Source: Arcicella sp.
Lineage (GTDB): Bacteria; Bacteroidota; Bacteroidia; Cytophagales; Spirosomataceae
NCBI GenBank assembly: GCA_025356745.1
Contig: JANXRS010000299.1
Coordinates: forward strand, 1-33,594
Direction of reading: 5' to 3'
Length of the DNA stretch: 33,594 nucleotides
This document shows positions 1 to 7,779 of the stretch, one piece after another; the first letter of the stretch is position 1, and each line of letters opens with the position of its first letter. Under the pieces are notes generated by a model. The model did not search any database. It was given only the letters and a program-made list of their open reading frames with translations, and was not told the DNA's origin. The translations under genes and the position numbers were made by a program.

Positions 1-451
1 AAAAGGAATTGATAAAGTAAAACCTGACTGGAAAATAGAACTTGAATATATAAAACAAGGCGGTGGCGAGCCAATTCCAGTGAGTGTAACTTGTGATATT
101 TTTATTCATAATGAAACGACTAATAAGAAATATGCTTTTGAGTTGGATAAAATGCCATCTGACAATTTTCAAGCCAAAGCGAGCAAAGAGAAAATGTTTA
201 AATTGTTAGCCATGAATCTACCGCAAGTGGATTTTGCTTTTTTTGCTTTGCCATACAATGAAATTAAAAATTATCAAGATTCTCTTTTAACGAAATGGTT
301 CGACATTCAAGAAGATGAATCCGTTTTGATTGGGGATAGTTTTTGGAATTTGATTGGTGGAGAAGGGATTTATAACAACATAATGAAGGAGATAACCCTT
401 TTTGGAGAAAGTTCTAAAAAACAAATTTGTGAAGAGTATTTAGATTTTTAA
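1..451 (+). CDS. C-terminal part of a TdeIII-family type II restriction endonuclease (5' end outside window)
   Basis: The reading frame is open from base 2 to the stop at 449-451, so this gene enters from the left edge; the GTG at 80 is probably not its start. Visible family-like pieces are a KPDW segment near the edge, TCDIFIHN, KYAFEL, VSKEK-like ASKEKMFKL, FFALPYN and a closing VLIGDSFWNLIGGEG block, which I recognise from TdeIII-type enzymes. That family is known for GGNCC specificity. The putative PD-(D/E)xK core would be the Asp of TCD and the Glu of FEL, but the expected ELK reads ELDK, so the catalytic lysine is displaced or lost. The PYN segment is also followed by unusual residues. 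The family call rests on memory of motifs, not a search. A partner methyltransferase, if present, lies outside the window. Confidence 0.6.
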   Translation, partial: KGIDKVKPDWKIELEYIKQGGGEPIPVSVTCDIFIHNETTNKKYAFELDKMPSDNFQAKASKEKMFKLLAMNLPQVDFAFFALPYNEIKNYQDSLLTKWFDIQEDESVLIGDSFWNLIGGEGIYNNIMKEITLFGESSKKQICEEYLDF

Positions 452-506
452 CGTTGGAGGAAACAATCTGCAATATCAATCGCTCTATAAAAAATTAAAA
501 TAAATA

Positions 507-803
507 CTATGCGAAAACACCCATTTCATACCCTTCAATTCCTCCTAATATTTGTTCATGGAAAGTGCCAATTGAATTGTTAATAGATTTATCAATTTGC
601 CGTAAAATTTCTGATTGAATAAGGCTTTCTTCATCAATGTCATTAAACTTTGAGTCAAACATAAGTTTAATCGTATCAACTTTATTGTTGTAAAATGATT
701 TTTTACTCACATTATTCTTCGCTTTCAAATAGGATTTATGAAGATTGGCAACGCATTGGAGTAAATGTTCATCTGAAATGAAATTGACGTATTTATTTTC
801 CAT
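507..803 (-). pseudogene. N-terminal stub of an Eco47II/Sau96I-type restriction endonuclease
   Basis: This 98-residue frame begins with an ATG and resembles the N-terminus of Eco47II-type enzymes: NFISDEHLL near the start, a central DTIKLMFDSKFN, then RQIDKSINNSIGTFHEQ followed by GGIEGYE. Full family members are roughly twice this length or more and continue after GGIEGYE into their catalytic part. Here the frame ends four residues later (GVFA) and the next bases, down to the convergent gene end at 451, do not resume a similar protein in any frame I could read. I take it as a truncated remnant. The Eco47II family is known to recognise GGNCC. It lies 88 bases downstream of the higA stop on the same strand and faces the other restriction remnant. 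Confidence 0.55.
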
Positions 804-891
804 TAAATTCTTGGTGTTTTGTATATTCGCTAAATTAATCCTTTTTGTTGAAAAATTTTTATGGAATTTTTAGATAAAATTAATAATGCTC

Positions 892-1206
892 TTACACAGC
901 CACAGAAATTCTTGTAGGCTCAATAAAATGACGAATAATAGTTCTGTTCACTTTACGTTCAGCGTGCCAGAGTTCATAGTTTTTTTGAAGATTAATCCAA
1001 AAAAGGAGGGTATTCCCAAAAGCTTCTGACAATTTCACTGCCAGCTCTGGACTCACTCCCGCACGCTCATTCACAATCGCAGAAAGATTGGCACGTGCAA
1101 TCCCTAAACCTTCAGCAACTTCCGTAATGGTTAAACCATTTTCTTTAATAAAATCCTCTCTCAAAATTTCTCCTGGATGTGAAGGAGGAAGCTCTCTTTT
1201 TAACAT
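892..1206 (-). CDS. higA: HigA-type antitoxin, XRE helix-turn-helix
   Basis: This 104-residue protein starts with the typical HigA opening (PPSHPGEILREDFI), followed by a helix-turn-helix at about residues 26-60 (ITEVAEGLGIARANLSAIVN) and a short C-terminal tail. HigA proteins bind and neutralise the HigB mRNA interferase and repress their shared promoter through this HTH. The length is normal and the frame is clean. It lies 21 bases after the higB frame on the same strand, in the usual toxin-first order. Because the toxin upstream carries a stop codon, the antitoxin may now act alone as an autorepressor or against another HigB copy. That functional consequence is inference. Confidence 0.88.
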   Translation of the reverse strand: MLKRELPPSHPGEILREDFIKENGLTITEVAEGLGIARANLSAIVNERAGVSPELAVKLSEAFGNTLLFWINLQKNYELWHAERKVNRTIIRHFIEPTRISVAV

Positions 1207-1227
1207 AATTTTATTTGTTTAAATCTT

Positions 1228-1506
1228 TCAATGATAGTCTAAATAATCAACCTCAAAAACGTCTCCACTATCAAATTTGAAGATTATTCGATAATTTACA
1301 CTTACTTTTATTGACCAAAAGTCAGATAAATCTCCTGATAATTTATGAATTCCAGAACCCAATGCTACAATATCTTCTTCCGAAGTTACAGCATCTAATG
1401 AAGTTAAGATTCTGGCAATTTTTCGTGAATACTCAGAAGGCAATTTTTAACTGTTGCCATCTTCGTAATAAAGCCTAAGTCCTTTGTGGTTAATGGATAA
1501 AATCAT
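1228..1506 (-). pseudogene. higB: HigB (RelE-fold) toxin gene with an in-frame stop at codon 20
   Basis: From the ATG at 1504-1506 the frame reads MILSINHKGLRLYYEDGNS, then a TAA (1447-1449), then KLPSEYSRKIARIL and onward to the end WSIKVSVNYRIIFKF...DYLDYH. Ignoring the stop gives 92 residues, the usual HigB length, with the family hallmarks HKGL near the start, HKLSGDLSDFWSI, NYRIIF and the C-terminal DYxDYH. The gene is therefore full length apart from one nonsense codon. A 71-residue product could in principle restart at the TTG just after the stop (1441-1443), but it would lack the first strand and helix of the fold. HigB proteins are ribosome-associated mRNA endonucleases. Whether this copy is dead, read through or a sequencing error cannot be told here. 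Confidence 0.85.
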
Positions 1507-1555
1507 AATTGGGTTGTCATACGCAATGTTACGTATTACAACCCAATTGTGCAAA
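1507..1555 (-). promoter_or_regulatory. Probable higBA promoter inside a long palindrome (operator candidate)
   Basis: A perfect 11-bp inverted repeat (1507-1517 with 1538-1548) encloses a second 5-bp one (1519-1523 with 1532-1536). On the reverse strand the loop of this palindrome is TAACATTG (1531..1524), close to the Bacteroidota -7 element TAnnTTTG, with TTTG 20 bases upstream (1555..1552). The higB ATG starts at 1506, directly after the palindrome. HigA-type proteins commonly bind inverted repeats over their own promoter, so this is a plausible operator. The same hairpin could also serve as the 3' end of the E1 dehydrogenase transcript, though no good U-tract follows. Confidence 0.5.
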
Positions 1556-1572
1556 TTAAACAAGAAAAACCA

Positions 1573-3981
1573 CTAATAAATCTTCGGAAAAGCCACAGGA
1601 TTAAACTCGCCCATCATCGCATAAACGACATCAAAAACGTTCTCTGCGTTGGGTTTTGAGAAATAATCACCGTCTGAACTATACGCTGGACGGTGAGGAA
1701 CTGCCGCCAAACAAACTGGTTTTGAATCTAAATAACGGTAGGCATTTTGTTCGTCCAAAACGTGTTGCATCATATACGCCGAACCTCCACCTGGCATATC
1801 TTCATCGGCAAAAATCACTCGATTAGTCTTTTTAATTGATTCTACAATACGGTGAGTAATATCAAAAGGCAAAAGCGTTTGAACGTCAATCACTTCTACT
1901 GAAATATTAAACTCTTCTAACTGACGAGCTGCTTCCATCACAATTCTACACATTGAACCGTACGTTACAATCGTTATATCTCTTCCATCACGAATGATTT
2001 CTGGCACGCCCAGAGGCACACGCATTTCGTGGAGGTTATTCGGCATTTTTTCTTTTAAACGATAACCATTTAAACATTCAACCACAATGGCTGGGTCGTC
2101 TGAATGTAGAAGGGTATTGTACATTCCCGCCGCTTGGGTCATGTTGCGAGGTACGCACAAGTGTATACCTCTAAGTCCGCCCAATAAAACTGCCATTGGA
2201 GAACCTGAGTGCCATATCCCTTCTAAACGATGCCCACGAGTACGGATAATTAAAGGGGCTTTTTGTCCACCCACGGTGCGATAATACAAGCAAGCTAAAT
2301 CATCCGAAAGCGTAGCGAAAGGATAAAGAATATAATCTAAATATTGAATTTCGATGATGGGACGAAGTCCACGCATGGCCGCTCCGATTCCTTGACCCAC
2401 GATGGTCATTTCACGAATTCCCGTATCAGTGATTCGTAAATCTCCGTGTTTTTCTTGCAATCCCGCTAGGGTTTGATTTACGTCGCCAATTTTACCAACA
2501 TCTTCTCCCAAAATAAAAATTCGTGGATTAGTTGAAAATAAATGGTCAAAGTTTTTATTCAAAATCTCTCGTCCATCCACACTTGGCGAAGTGCCATCGT
2601 ATTGAGGAGCAACGGCTGAAATTTTCAGCGGAGATTCGGCTGAAATACTGTATTGAAATGAGTCGAAACGCTTAAAATTATCTTCATCAGCATTTGCCAA
2701 CCACTCTTTCAAACCTTGTTTTGTGGATGATTCTTCGAAACGTAATTCTCTTAAAACCTTTTTAACCGCCATAACATTTTCATGGTGGATTGGATTAACT
2801 GCCTTGCGTAAACCTTCGGCAATAACCTTGATTTCTACACCACTTTTACTTTCTGAAGCTGCCTGATACATCAACGAAAGGGCATCTTCTCGCTCAGGTT
2901 TTACAGAATCCATATAAGCGTTCCATGCTTCTTTTTGAGCAGCACGAGCAGCTTTAACGCATTCATTATCAATAATTTGCAATTCTTCTTCTGTGGCGAA
3001 TTCCTCTGATAGAATCCACTCACGGAATTTAGCATTACAATCAAAATCAAGTTCAAATTGGAGTCTTTCGCTCGACTTATAGCGTTCATGCGAGCCTGAT
3101 GCCGAGTGTCCTTGTTGTTGAGTAACTTCCTCGACGTGAACCAACGATGGAATATGAAAATCACGAGCTAAGGCAGTGGCCTTTTGATAAGTTTCCATTA
3201 AACCAACATAATCCCATGCTTTAACCGTAAAAATTTCCAAACCTGCTCCGTCTTCATTACGTTGAAAACCTGCTAAAGCCTTTGAAATAGAAGATTTTGT
3301 GGTCTGAAATTCGGAAGGAACAGAAATCCCGTAGCCATCATCCCAAACCGACATCACCAAAGGAATTTGCAAAACTCCTGCGGCATTCACACATTCCAAA
3401 AACATTCCTTCCGAAGTAGAGGCATCGCCGATAGTTGAGAAACAAACTTCGTTTCCACCACGAGTAAATTTATCCGAAATGTTCTGTAAATCACCAAGTT
3501 GTTTGTATAACTTAGAAGCATAAGCCGCTCCAACTGCCCGAGGCATCTGCCCAGCCGTTGAAGAAACGCCCGCCATAGAATTGTATAATTTTGTTTGGTC
3601 AAGCCATTTTCCTTCCGAATCTAACCACCTTGTTGCATGGTGATTGTTCATTGTGCGTCCACCCGTGTGAGGGTCAAATTCAATGTCAGGGTGTCCGTAT
3701 AATTGAGAAAAATATTGTATCCAAGTCATATCACCGACTGCTGCAACAATGGTTTGGTCACGGTAATATCCCGAAATAAAGTCTCCCTCTTGCATGGCAC
3801 GAGCGAGAGCAATTTGGCACATTTCTTTACCATCTCCATAAATTCCGAACTTGGCTCTTCCCGCAAAAACCTCTTTTCTGACCAATAGACTGCATTCCCG
3901 ACTCATACGAGCCAGTTGATAATCAACCAAAACAAATTCTTTGGTAAAAGTAATAGTTTCAGATAGTAATTCTTTTTCCAA
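1573..3981 (-). CDS. Fused alpha/beta E1 component of a 2-oxoacid (branched-chain type) dehydrogenase
   Basis: This 802-residue protein carries both E1 chains. The alpha part (about 15-400) has the KFGIYGDGKE segment, GYYRDQT and a thiamine-diphosphate motif running from GDASTSEG (185) to WDDGYGIS (213-220). The beta part (about 470-802) has ILGEDVGKIGDVNQ, the IGAAMRGLRPIIEIQ block, GHRLEGIWHSGSP and the C-terminal transketolase-like domain. E1 decarboxylates a 2-oxoacid and transfers the acyl group to the lipoyl arm of E2; E2 and E3 are not in the window. Fused E1 enzymes of this size are known in Bacteroidota. The start is taken as a TTG (3979-3981), because conserved sequence (DYQLARMSREC) lies upstream of the first ATG (3906) and a stop lies just beyond. 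Exact substrate is unproven; branched-chain 2-oxoacids are most likely. Confidence 0.88.
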   Translation of the reverse strand: MEKELLSETITFTKEFVLVDYQLARMSRECSLLVRKEVFAGRAKFGIYGDGKEMCQIALARAMQEGDFISGYYRDQTIVAAVGDMTWIQYFSQLYGHPDIEFDPHTGGRTMNNHHATRWLDSEGKWLDQTKLYNSMAGVSSTAGQMPRAVGAAYASKLYKQLGDLQNISDKFTRGGNEVCFSTIGDASTSEGMFLECVNAAGVLQIPLVMSVWDDGYGISVPSEFQTTKSSISKALAGFQRNEDGAGLEIFTVKAWDYVGLMETYQKATALARDFHIPSLVHVEEVTQQQGHSASGSHERYKSSERLQFELDFDCNAKFREWILSEEFATEEELQIIDNECVKAARAAQKEAWNAYMDSVKPEREDALSLMYQAASESKSGVEIKVIAEGLRKAVNPIHHENVMAVKKVLRELRFEESSTKQGLKEWLANADEDNFKRFDSFQYSISAESPLKISAVAPQYDGTSPSVDGREILNKNFDHLFSTNPRIFILGEDVGKIGDVNQTLAGLQEKHGDLRITDTGIREMTIVGQGIGAAMRGLRPIIEIQYLDYILYPFATLSDDLACLYYRTVGGQKAPLIIRTRGHRLEGIWHSGSPMAVLLGGLRGIHLCVPRNMTQAAGMYNTLLHSDDPAIVVECLNGYRLKEKMPNNLHEMRVPLGVPEIIRDGRDITIVTYGSMCRIVMEAARQLEEFNISVEVIDVQTLLPFDITHRIVESIKKTNRVIFADEDMPGGGSAYMMQHVLDEQNAYRYLDSKPVCLAAVPHRPAYSSDGDYFSKPNAENVFDVVYAMMGEFNPVAFPKIY

Positions 3982-4543
3982 GGCAGGGAGGGGTTAATTG
4001 GTTATTACGAAGTGTGTGGCTTTTATTAATTAATGATTATTTTTATCAGATGGGTTAATTACCGTTATTAGCATATTTTTCATTTGTAGCGATGAAATAA
4101 CTCAAATCCTAATCGTTTAAATGAACAAGTATTATATTTGCCATGAGCATAAAATAATACTTAGTATCTGATAACTAATATCTTTCTCAAAAATACAAAA
4201 AATTAATTAGTACAACAAACAATACAAATCGAACCAAGAATTTATACGCATTGTTAATGATTTGTTAAAGATTGGCAAAGATTTTGCAAACCTTTTCAAA
4301 GCATATACTTTTGTTTCGTGAAACGATAAGAAGTAATAAGTTATTAATGATAAATGATAAGTTTGAAAGAATATTCTATTTTGATTTTCTCAAAAAAATT
4401 TCTTAAATTATTATATTTTAGAATCAATTTAAAGCTAAAAGTGTGTCTTGTTTTTGTAAAGCATTACAATTAATAATTGTTTACTATTCATTATCCACTA
4501 ATTGAAAGGTATCATAATCATAAACAACAAATCAGAATTAGTC
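3982..4543. other. Divergent intergenic region between the E1 gene and the DUF1573 gene
   Basis: About 560 AT-rich bases with no convincing gene. It must hold the promoters of both flanking genes. The only strong element I see is the forward promoter at 4283-4313. A doubled 7-mer AATGATA lies at 4346-4359. A frame extending upstream of 4544 from a TTG at 4502 is rejected because it would put 14 residues before a clear signal peptide. Confidence 0.6.
4283..4313 (+). promoter_or_regulatory. Bacteroidota-type promoter for the DUF1573 gene
   Basis: TTTG at 4283-4286 is followed after 19 bases by TACTTTTG at 4306-4313, an exact fit to the Bacteroidota consensus TTTG-N19-TAnnTTTG. Transcription would begin near 4320, leaving a 5' leader of roughly 220 bases before the ATG at 4544. 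Confidence 0.65.
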
Positions 4544-5002
4544 ATGAAAAAATTATTTTTCGCATTCGCATTTATGTTCGTTGCTTCATTTGCTAACGCA
4601 CAAGGAGTTATTAAATTCAAAACTGAATCTCACGATTTCGGTAAAATAGAAGATGGCGTTCAAGCGGTCTATACTTTTGAGTTTACGAACACAGGAACAG
4701 CTCCCGTAGTAATTTCAAATGCCCAAGCATCTTGCGGTTGTACCACTCCAGACTGGACGAAAGAGCCAGTTATGCCAGGTAAAACAGGAAAAGTAACGGC
4801 TTCTTTTAACTCGCAAGGTCGTCCAGGAAGCTTTTCTAAAACAGTAACTGTTATCAGTAATTCTGAAACGCCACAAATTGTGTTATCGATTAAAGGAGAG
4901 GTGAGTTCAAAATCATCTGAAGCAGGAACACCAGCGGCAACGACTCCTGCACCAGCAGTAGCACCTGTTAAAGCTACTACAAGAAAAAAATCAGTAAAAT
5001 AA
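4544..5002 (+). CDS. Secreted DUF1573 (ASH/Ig-like fold) protein
   Basis: The ATG at 4544 opens a clear Sec signal peptide (MKKLFFAFAFMFVASFANA, cut before QG), giving 152 residues. The mature part is one DUF1573 domain: HDFGKIEDG, then YTFEFTNTGTAPVVIS, the hallmark ASCGCTTPDW, and PGKTGKVTASFNS. A low-complexity Ala/Thr/Pro tail and a Lys/Arg-rich end (RKKSVK) follow. DUF1573 proteins are abundant secreted proteins of Bacteroidota with an immunoglobulin-like fold; their role is not settled. The gene stands alone between its own promoter and a terminator. The basic tail is mildly unusual for an exported protein. Confidence 0.85.
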   Translation: MKKLFFAFAFMFVASFANAQGVIKFKTESHDFGKIEDGVQAVYTFEFTNTGTAPVVISNAQASCGCTTPDWTKEPVMPGKTGKVTASFNSQGRPGSFSKTVTVISNSETPQIVLSIKGEVSSKSSEAGTPAATTPAPAVAPVKATTRKKSVK

Positions 5003-5027
5003 GCGAAAGCTATTTTTTATAGTATAT

Positions 5028-5065
5028 GAATTCCCACAAGTGTGTTTAACACTTTTGGGAATTTT
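5028..5065 (+). terminator. Rho-independent terminator after the DUF1573 gene
   Basis: Arms 5030-5042 and 5048-5060 pair with a single mismatch around a 5-base loop and are followed by TTTTT. It lies 26 bases after the stop codon. Confidence 0.8.
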
Positions 5066-5241
5066 TGTTTTACAGAGAATTTGAGTAAGTTTAAGTAAGT
5101 ATCAAAACCTAGTTAATTCGCACTAGTCAATTCGAATGAAATTCGTGACATAATTGAACCAATGTGCTACTTATCAATAGTTTATGAGTTAATCAATGCC
5201 ATGAATAACTTTTATAGATACATAACATAAAAAATGAACTC

Positions 5242-6450
5242 ATGAAAAAGATATTTGCTTTCGCCGTGCTGATGTTAAGCCTACAAATAGGTTTTTCTCA
5301 ACAGAGTATCCAAAAGAAAATCCAGACTCAATTAATTATGGCTGAAAATGGTTCAGTCGTTAATTTAGACGAAGGAACTTTTACATTTACAAATAGCCTT
5401 TCTATGGAGGATAAGAAAAATATTATTATCCGTGGCAAAGGAATGAACAAAACTATTCTGAGTTTTAAAGGTCAAACTGAAGGGGCTGAAGGGCTAAGAG
5501 TTTCCAACGGGGAGAATATTACGATTGAGAATATGACTCTCCAAGATTCAAAAGGAGATTTAATAAAAACGATGAATGTGAAAGGTATTACTTTCACAAA
5601 CGTAAAAGTGGAATGGACGGGAACACCTTCGGAGAAAAACGGAGGATATGGATTATATCCCGTTCAATGTCAGGATGTCATGATTGATAATTGTGTTGCC
5701 ATTGGAGCTTCAGATGCAGGGATTTATGTCGGACAATCCAAAAATATTGAGGTAAAAAACTCCAAAGCCTATCATAACGTGGCAGGAATTGAAATTGAAA
5801 ACTCCGTATATGCGAGCGTCCATGATTGCGAGGCGTACGAGAATACGGGTGGGGTTTTGGTTTTTGATTTACCCGATTTAGTTCAGAAAAAAGGAGGGTT
5901 TTGTAAAGTGTATAACAATTATATTCACGATAATAATTTCTTGAATTTTGCTCCTAAAGGAAATATCGTAGCGAGTGTATCTGACGGAACGGGTATTTTG
6001 TTGTTGGCAGCAAGTAATATAGAAATTTTCCAGAATAGAATTATCAACAATAAAACAATTGGCACAGGAATTATCAGTTATTATATGACGGAAAGACCCG
6101 TAACTGACACAGCCTATTATCCCTATCCAACCGCTATTAATATTCACGATAATGAGTATCAACGGGAACACATTCGTCCAACCAGTAAGGGAAGAATGGG
6201 TTTGATGTTTCGACTTAAATTGAAGTTTGGAAAAGACGTGCCACACATTATTTATGATGGAATAATTGACCCAAAAACACTTGATGCACAAGGAAATATG
6301 CTAGCTGACAAGAAAATTTGCCTTAAAAATAATAAAAACCAAAGTTTTGTCAACCTTGATGCTTCACATGGTTTTAAGGGTATATCACGAGATATTTCAA
6401 AGCATGATTGTACGCTTGAACCGATTAAATTGGTTGGAAATGAGAAATAA
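5242..6450 (+). CDS. Secreted parallel beta-helix repeat protein
   Basis: This 402-residue protein has a Sec signal peptide (MKKIFAFAVLMLSLQIGFS, no lipobox cysteine) and then a right-handed beta-helix made of repeated turns, such as NIIIRGKGMNKT, NITIENMTLQDS, DVMIDNCVAIGAS, NIEVKNSKAYHN and YASVHDCEAYEN, with YNNYIHDNN and IEIFQNRIINN later. I recognise the family that is regularly encoded next to a diheme cytochrome of the SO_2930 type, exactly as here, where the next gene overlaps its stop by 11 bases. Such folds often bind or cleave polysaccharides, but no catalytic residues can be assigned from sequence alone. It likely acts in the periplasm or outside the cell together with the cytochrome. 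Confidence 0.85.
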   Translation: MKKIFAFAVLMLSLQIGFSQQSIQKKIQTQLIMAENGSVVNLDEGTFTFTNSLSMEDKKNIIIRGKGMNKTILSFKGQTEGAEGLRVSNGENITIENMTLQDSKGDLIKTMNVKGITFTNVKVEWTGTPSEKNGGYGLYPVQCQDVMIDNCVAIGASDAGIYVGQSKNIEVKNSKAYHNVAGIEIENSVYASVHDCEAYENTGGVLVFDLPDLVQKKGGFCKVYNNYIHDNNFLNFAPKGNIVASVSDGTGILLLAASNIEIFQNRIINNKTIGTGIISYYMTERPVTDTAYYPYPTAINIHDNEYQREHIRPTSKGRMGLMFRLKLKFGKDVPHIIYDGIIDPKTLDAQGNMLADKKICLKNNKNQSFVNLDASHGFKGISRDISKHDCTLEPIKLVGNEK

Positions 6451-7552
6451 AATTCCATATTTATATTTTCAGAATAAGGAAGGCATTAGAGCCTTCCTTA
6501 TTCAACCCACTAAAGGTATTATTCTGCTATTTATTCTTCTTGCATTTCTTTCCTTCAATCCCCTTCATCTTTCTGAAAATCAAGCTACTGCCCCAAAAAT
6601 AAACCTCTCAGCATACGGTTTTTTTAAGGGAAATATGGCAGAACAAAAACCTGTAGATAGTATCATTCCTTATGCTTTAAATACACCATTATTTTCTGAT
6701 TATGCCGAGAAATTAAGGTTTTTGAAAATTCCAGAAGGAAAGATAGTTTCGTATAATCCAATCGAAGTTTTGGAGTTTCCAGTCGGGACAACCATTATCA
6801 AAACTTTTTATTATCCCAATGATTTCAGAGACCTTTCCAAAGGCAGACGATTGATGGAAACTCGTTTGTTGATTCATGAAGAAAGTGGTTGGAAAGCCTT
6901 AGAATACGTTTGGAATGATGAACAAACAGAGGCAGTTTTGGAAGTTGCGGGCGATACAAAAGAAGTTAGTTATGTATATTCAGATGGAAAAAAAAGAACG
7001 CAACAATATTCGATGCCAAACCTAAATCAATGCAAAGGCTGTCATAATCGTTCGGAAGTAATGACTCCGATTGGTCCTTCGGCAAGACAATTAAATGGAG
7101 ATTTTGCTTATGAAAATGGTACTGAAAATCAATTAATTCACCTTCAAAAATTAGGTTTACTAAAAGATATGCCAGATTTGAAAGATTGCCCCAAATTGGC
7201 AGTTTGGAATAAACCCGAAACGGGAACTTTAGAAGAACGTTCGAGAGCTTGGTTAGATATTAATTGTGCGCATTGTCATAATCCTAAAGGTCCCGCCATG
7301 ACTTCAGGCTTAAATTTGAGTATTCACGAAAGCAATCCAACCACTTTGGGATTCAACAAAACGCCCGTTGCAGCAGGACGTGGTTCGGGCAATCGTGACT
7401 ACGACATTGTGCGGGGAAATCCCGATAAATCAATCCTTATTTACCGAATGGAATCTACCGACCCAGGAATCATGATGCCCGAAGTGGGGCGAAAAACTAC
7501 ACACAACGAAGGCGTGGCATTGGTACGGGAATGGATTCGGTCTTTGAAATAA
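6440..7552 (+). CDS. SO_2930-family diheme c-type cytochrome
   Basis: The ATG at 6440 overlaps the beta-helix stop by 11 bases and gives 370 residues. A hydrophobic segment at about 28-40 (GIILLFILLAFLSF) acts as signal or anchor after an unusually long N-terminal region. The mature protein has PYALNTPLFSDYAEKLRF, then two haem c motifs, CKGCH and CAHCH, and an axial-ligand candidate near the end (GIMMPEVGR). This matches the diheme cytochrome family that travels with the beta-helix protein upstream. The role is unproven; electron transfer in the periplasm is the general expectation. The frame stays open further upstream, but an earlier start would overlap the previous gene by over 100 bases. 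A strong hairpin sits inside the first 21 codons (6473-6502). Confidence 0.87.
   Translation: MRNKIPYLYFQNKEGIRAFLIQPTKGIILLFILLAFLSFNPLHLSENQATAPKINLSAYGFFKGNMAEQKPVDSIIPYALNTPLFSDYAEKLRFLKIPEGKIVSYNPIEVLEFPVGTTIIKTFYYPNDFRDLSKGRRLMETRLLIHEESGWKALEYVWNDEQTEAVLEVAGDTKEVSYVYSDGKKRTQQYSMPNLNQCKGCHNRSEVMTPIGPSARQLNGDFAYENGTENQLIHLQKLGLLKDMPDLKDCPKLAVWNKPETGTLEERSRAWLDINCAHCHNPKGPAMTSGLNLSIHESNPTTLGFNKTPVAAGRGSGNRDYDIVRGNPDKSILIYRMESTDPGIMMPEVGRKTTHNEGVALVREWIRSLK
6473..6502. terminator. Perfect 12-bp hairpin inside the start of the cytochrome gene
   Basis: AATAAGGAAGGC (6473-6484) and GCCTTCCTTATT (6491-6502) pair perfectly around ATTAGA. It lies 23 bases past the beta-helix stop, where a terminator would be expected, but within the coding frame of the next gene. 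No run of T follows, so it may be an attenuator or an mRNA-stability element rather than a full terminator. Confidence 0.5.
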
Positions 7553-7745
7553 GCACTATGTACAGCGATTTTATAAGTTTTCATTAATTAAAAAACTACA
7601 TGAAGTAAGATATAAAATCTCTGGCTTCTTGGCAGATGTTACAGAAAAGAGCCTATTTGTTCATATAATATAGTTGAGCAAACAAATGGAATTTCTGTAA
7701 GTATGAGGGAATGTTTGTAGATTAGCATCTCATATTATAGTCCAC

Positions 7746-7779
7746 AAAAACCGAAAGTAATTATACTTTCGGTTTTTTT
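7746..7779 (+). terminator. Terminator downstream of the beta-helix/cytochrome pair
   Basis: CCGAAAGTA and TACTTTCGG pair perfectly around ATTA (7751-7772), extended by a run of A on the left and seven T on the right. It lies about 190 bases after the cytochrome stop. Confidence 0.8.

Noticed and set aside
4122-4172. 16-codon frame starting ATGAACAAGTATTAT
   Set aside because: Too short, no context, and lies in an AT-rich promoter region.
5878-6291. Reverse-strand frame of 137 codons inside the beta-helix gene
   Set aside because: It lies antisense to a clear secreted repeat protein and its composition is that of a shadow frame.
6347-6439. Earlier ATG for the cytochrome gene
   Set aside because: It would overlap the beta-helix gene by over 100 bases and add 31 residues with no signal-peptide character; the ATG at 6440 gives a usual short overlap.
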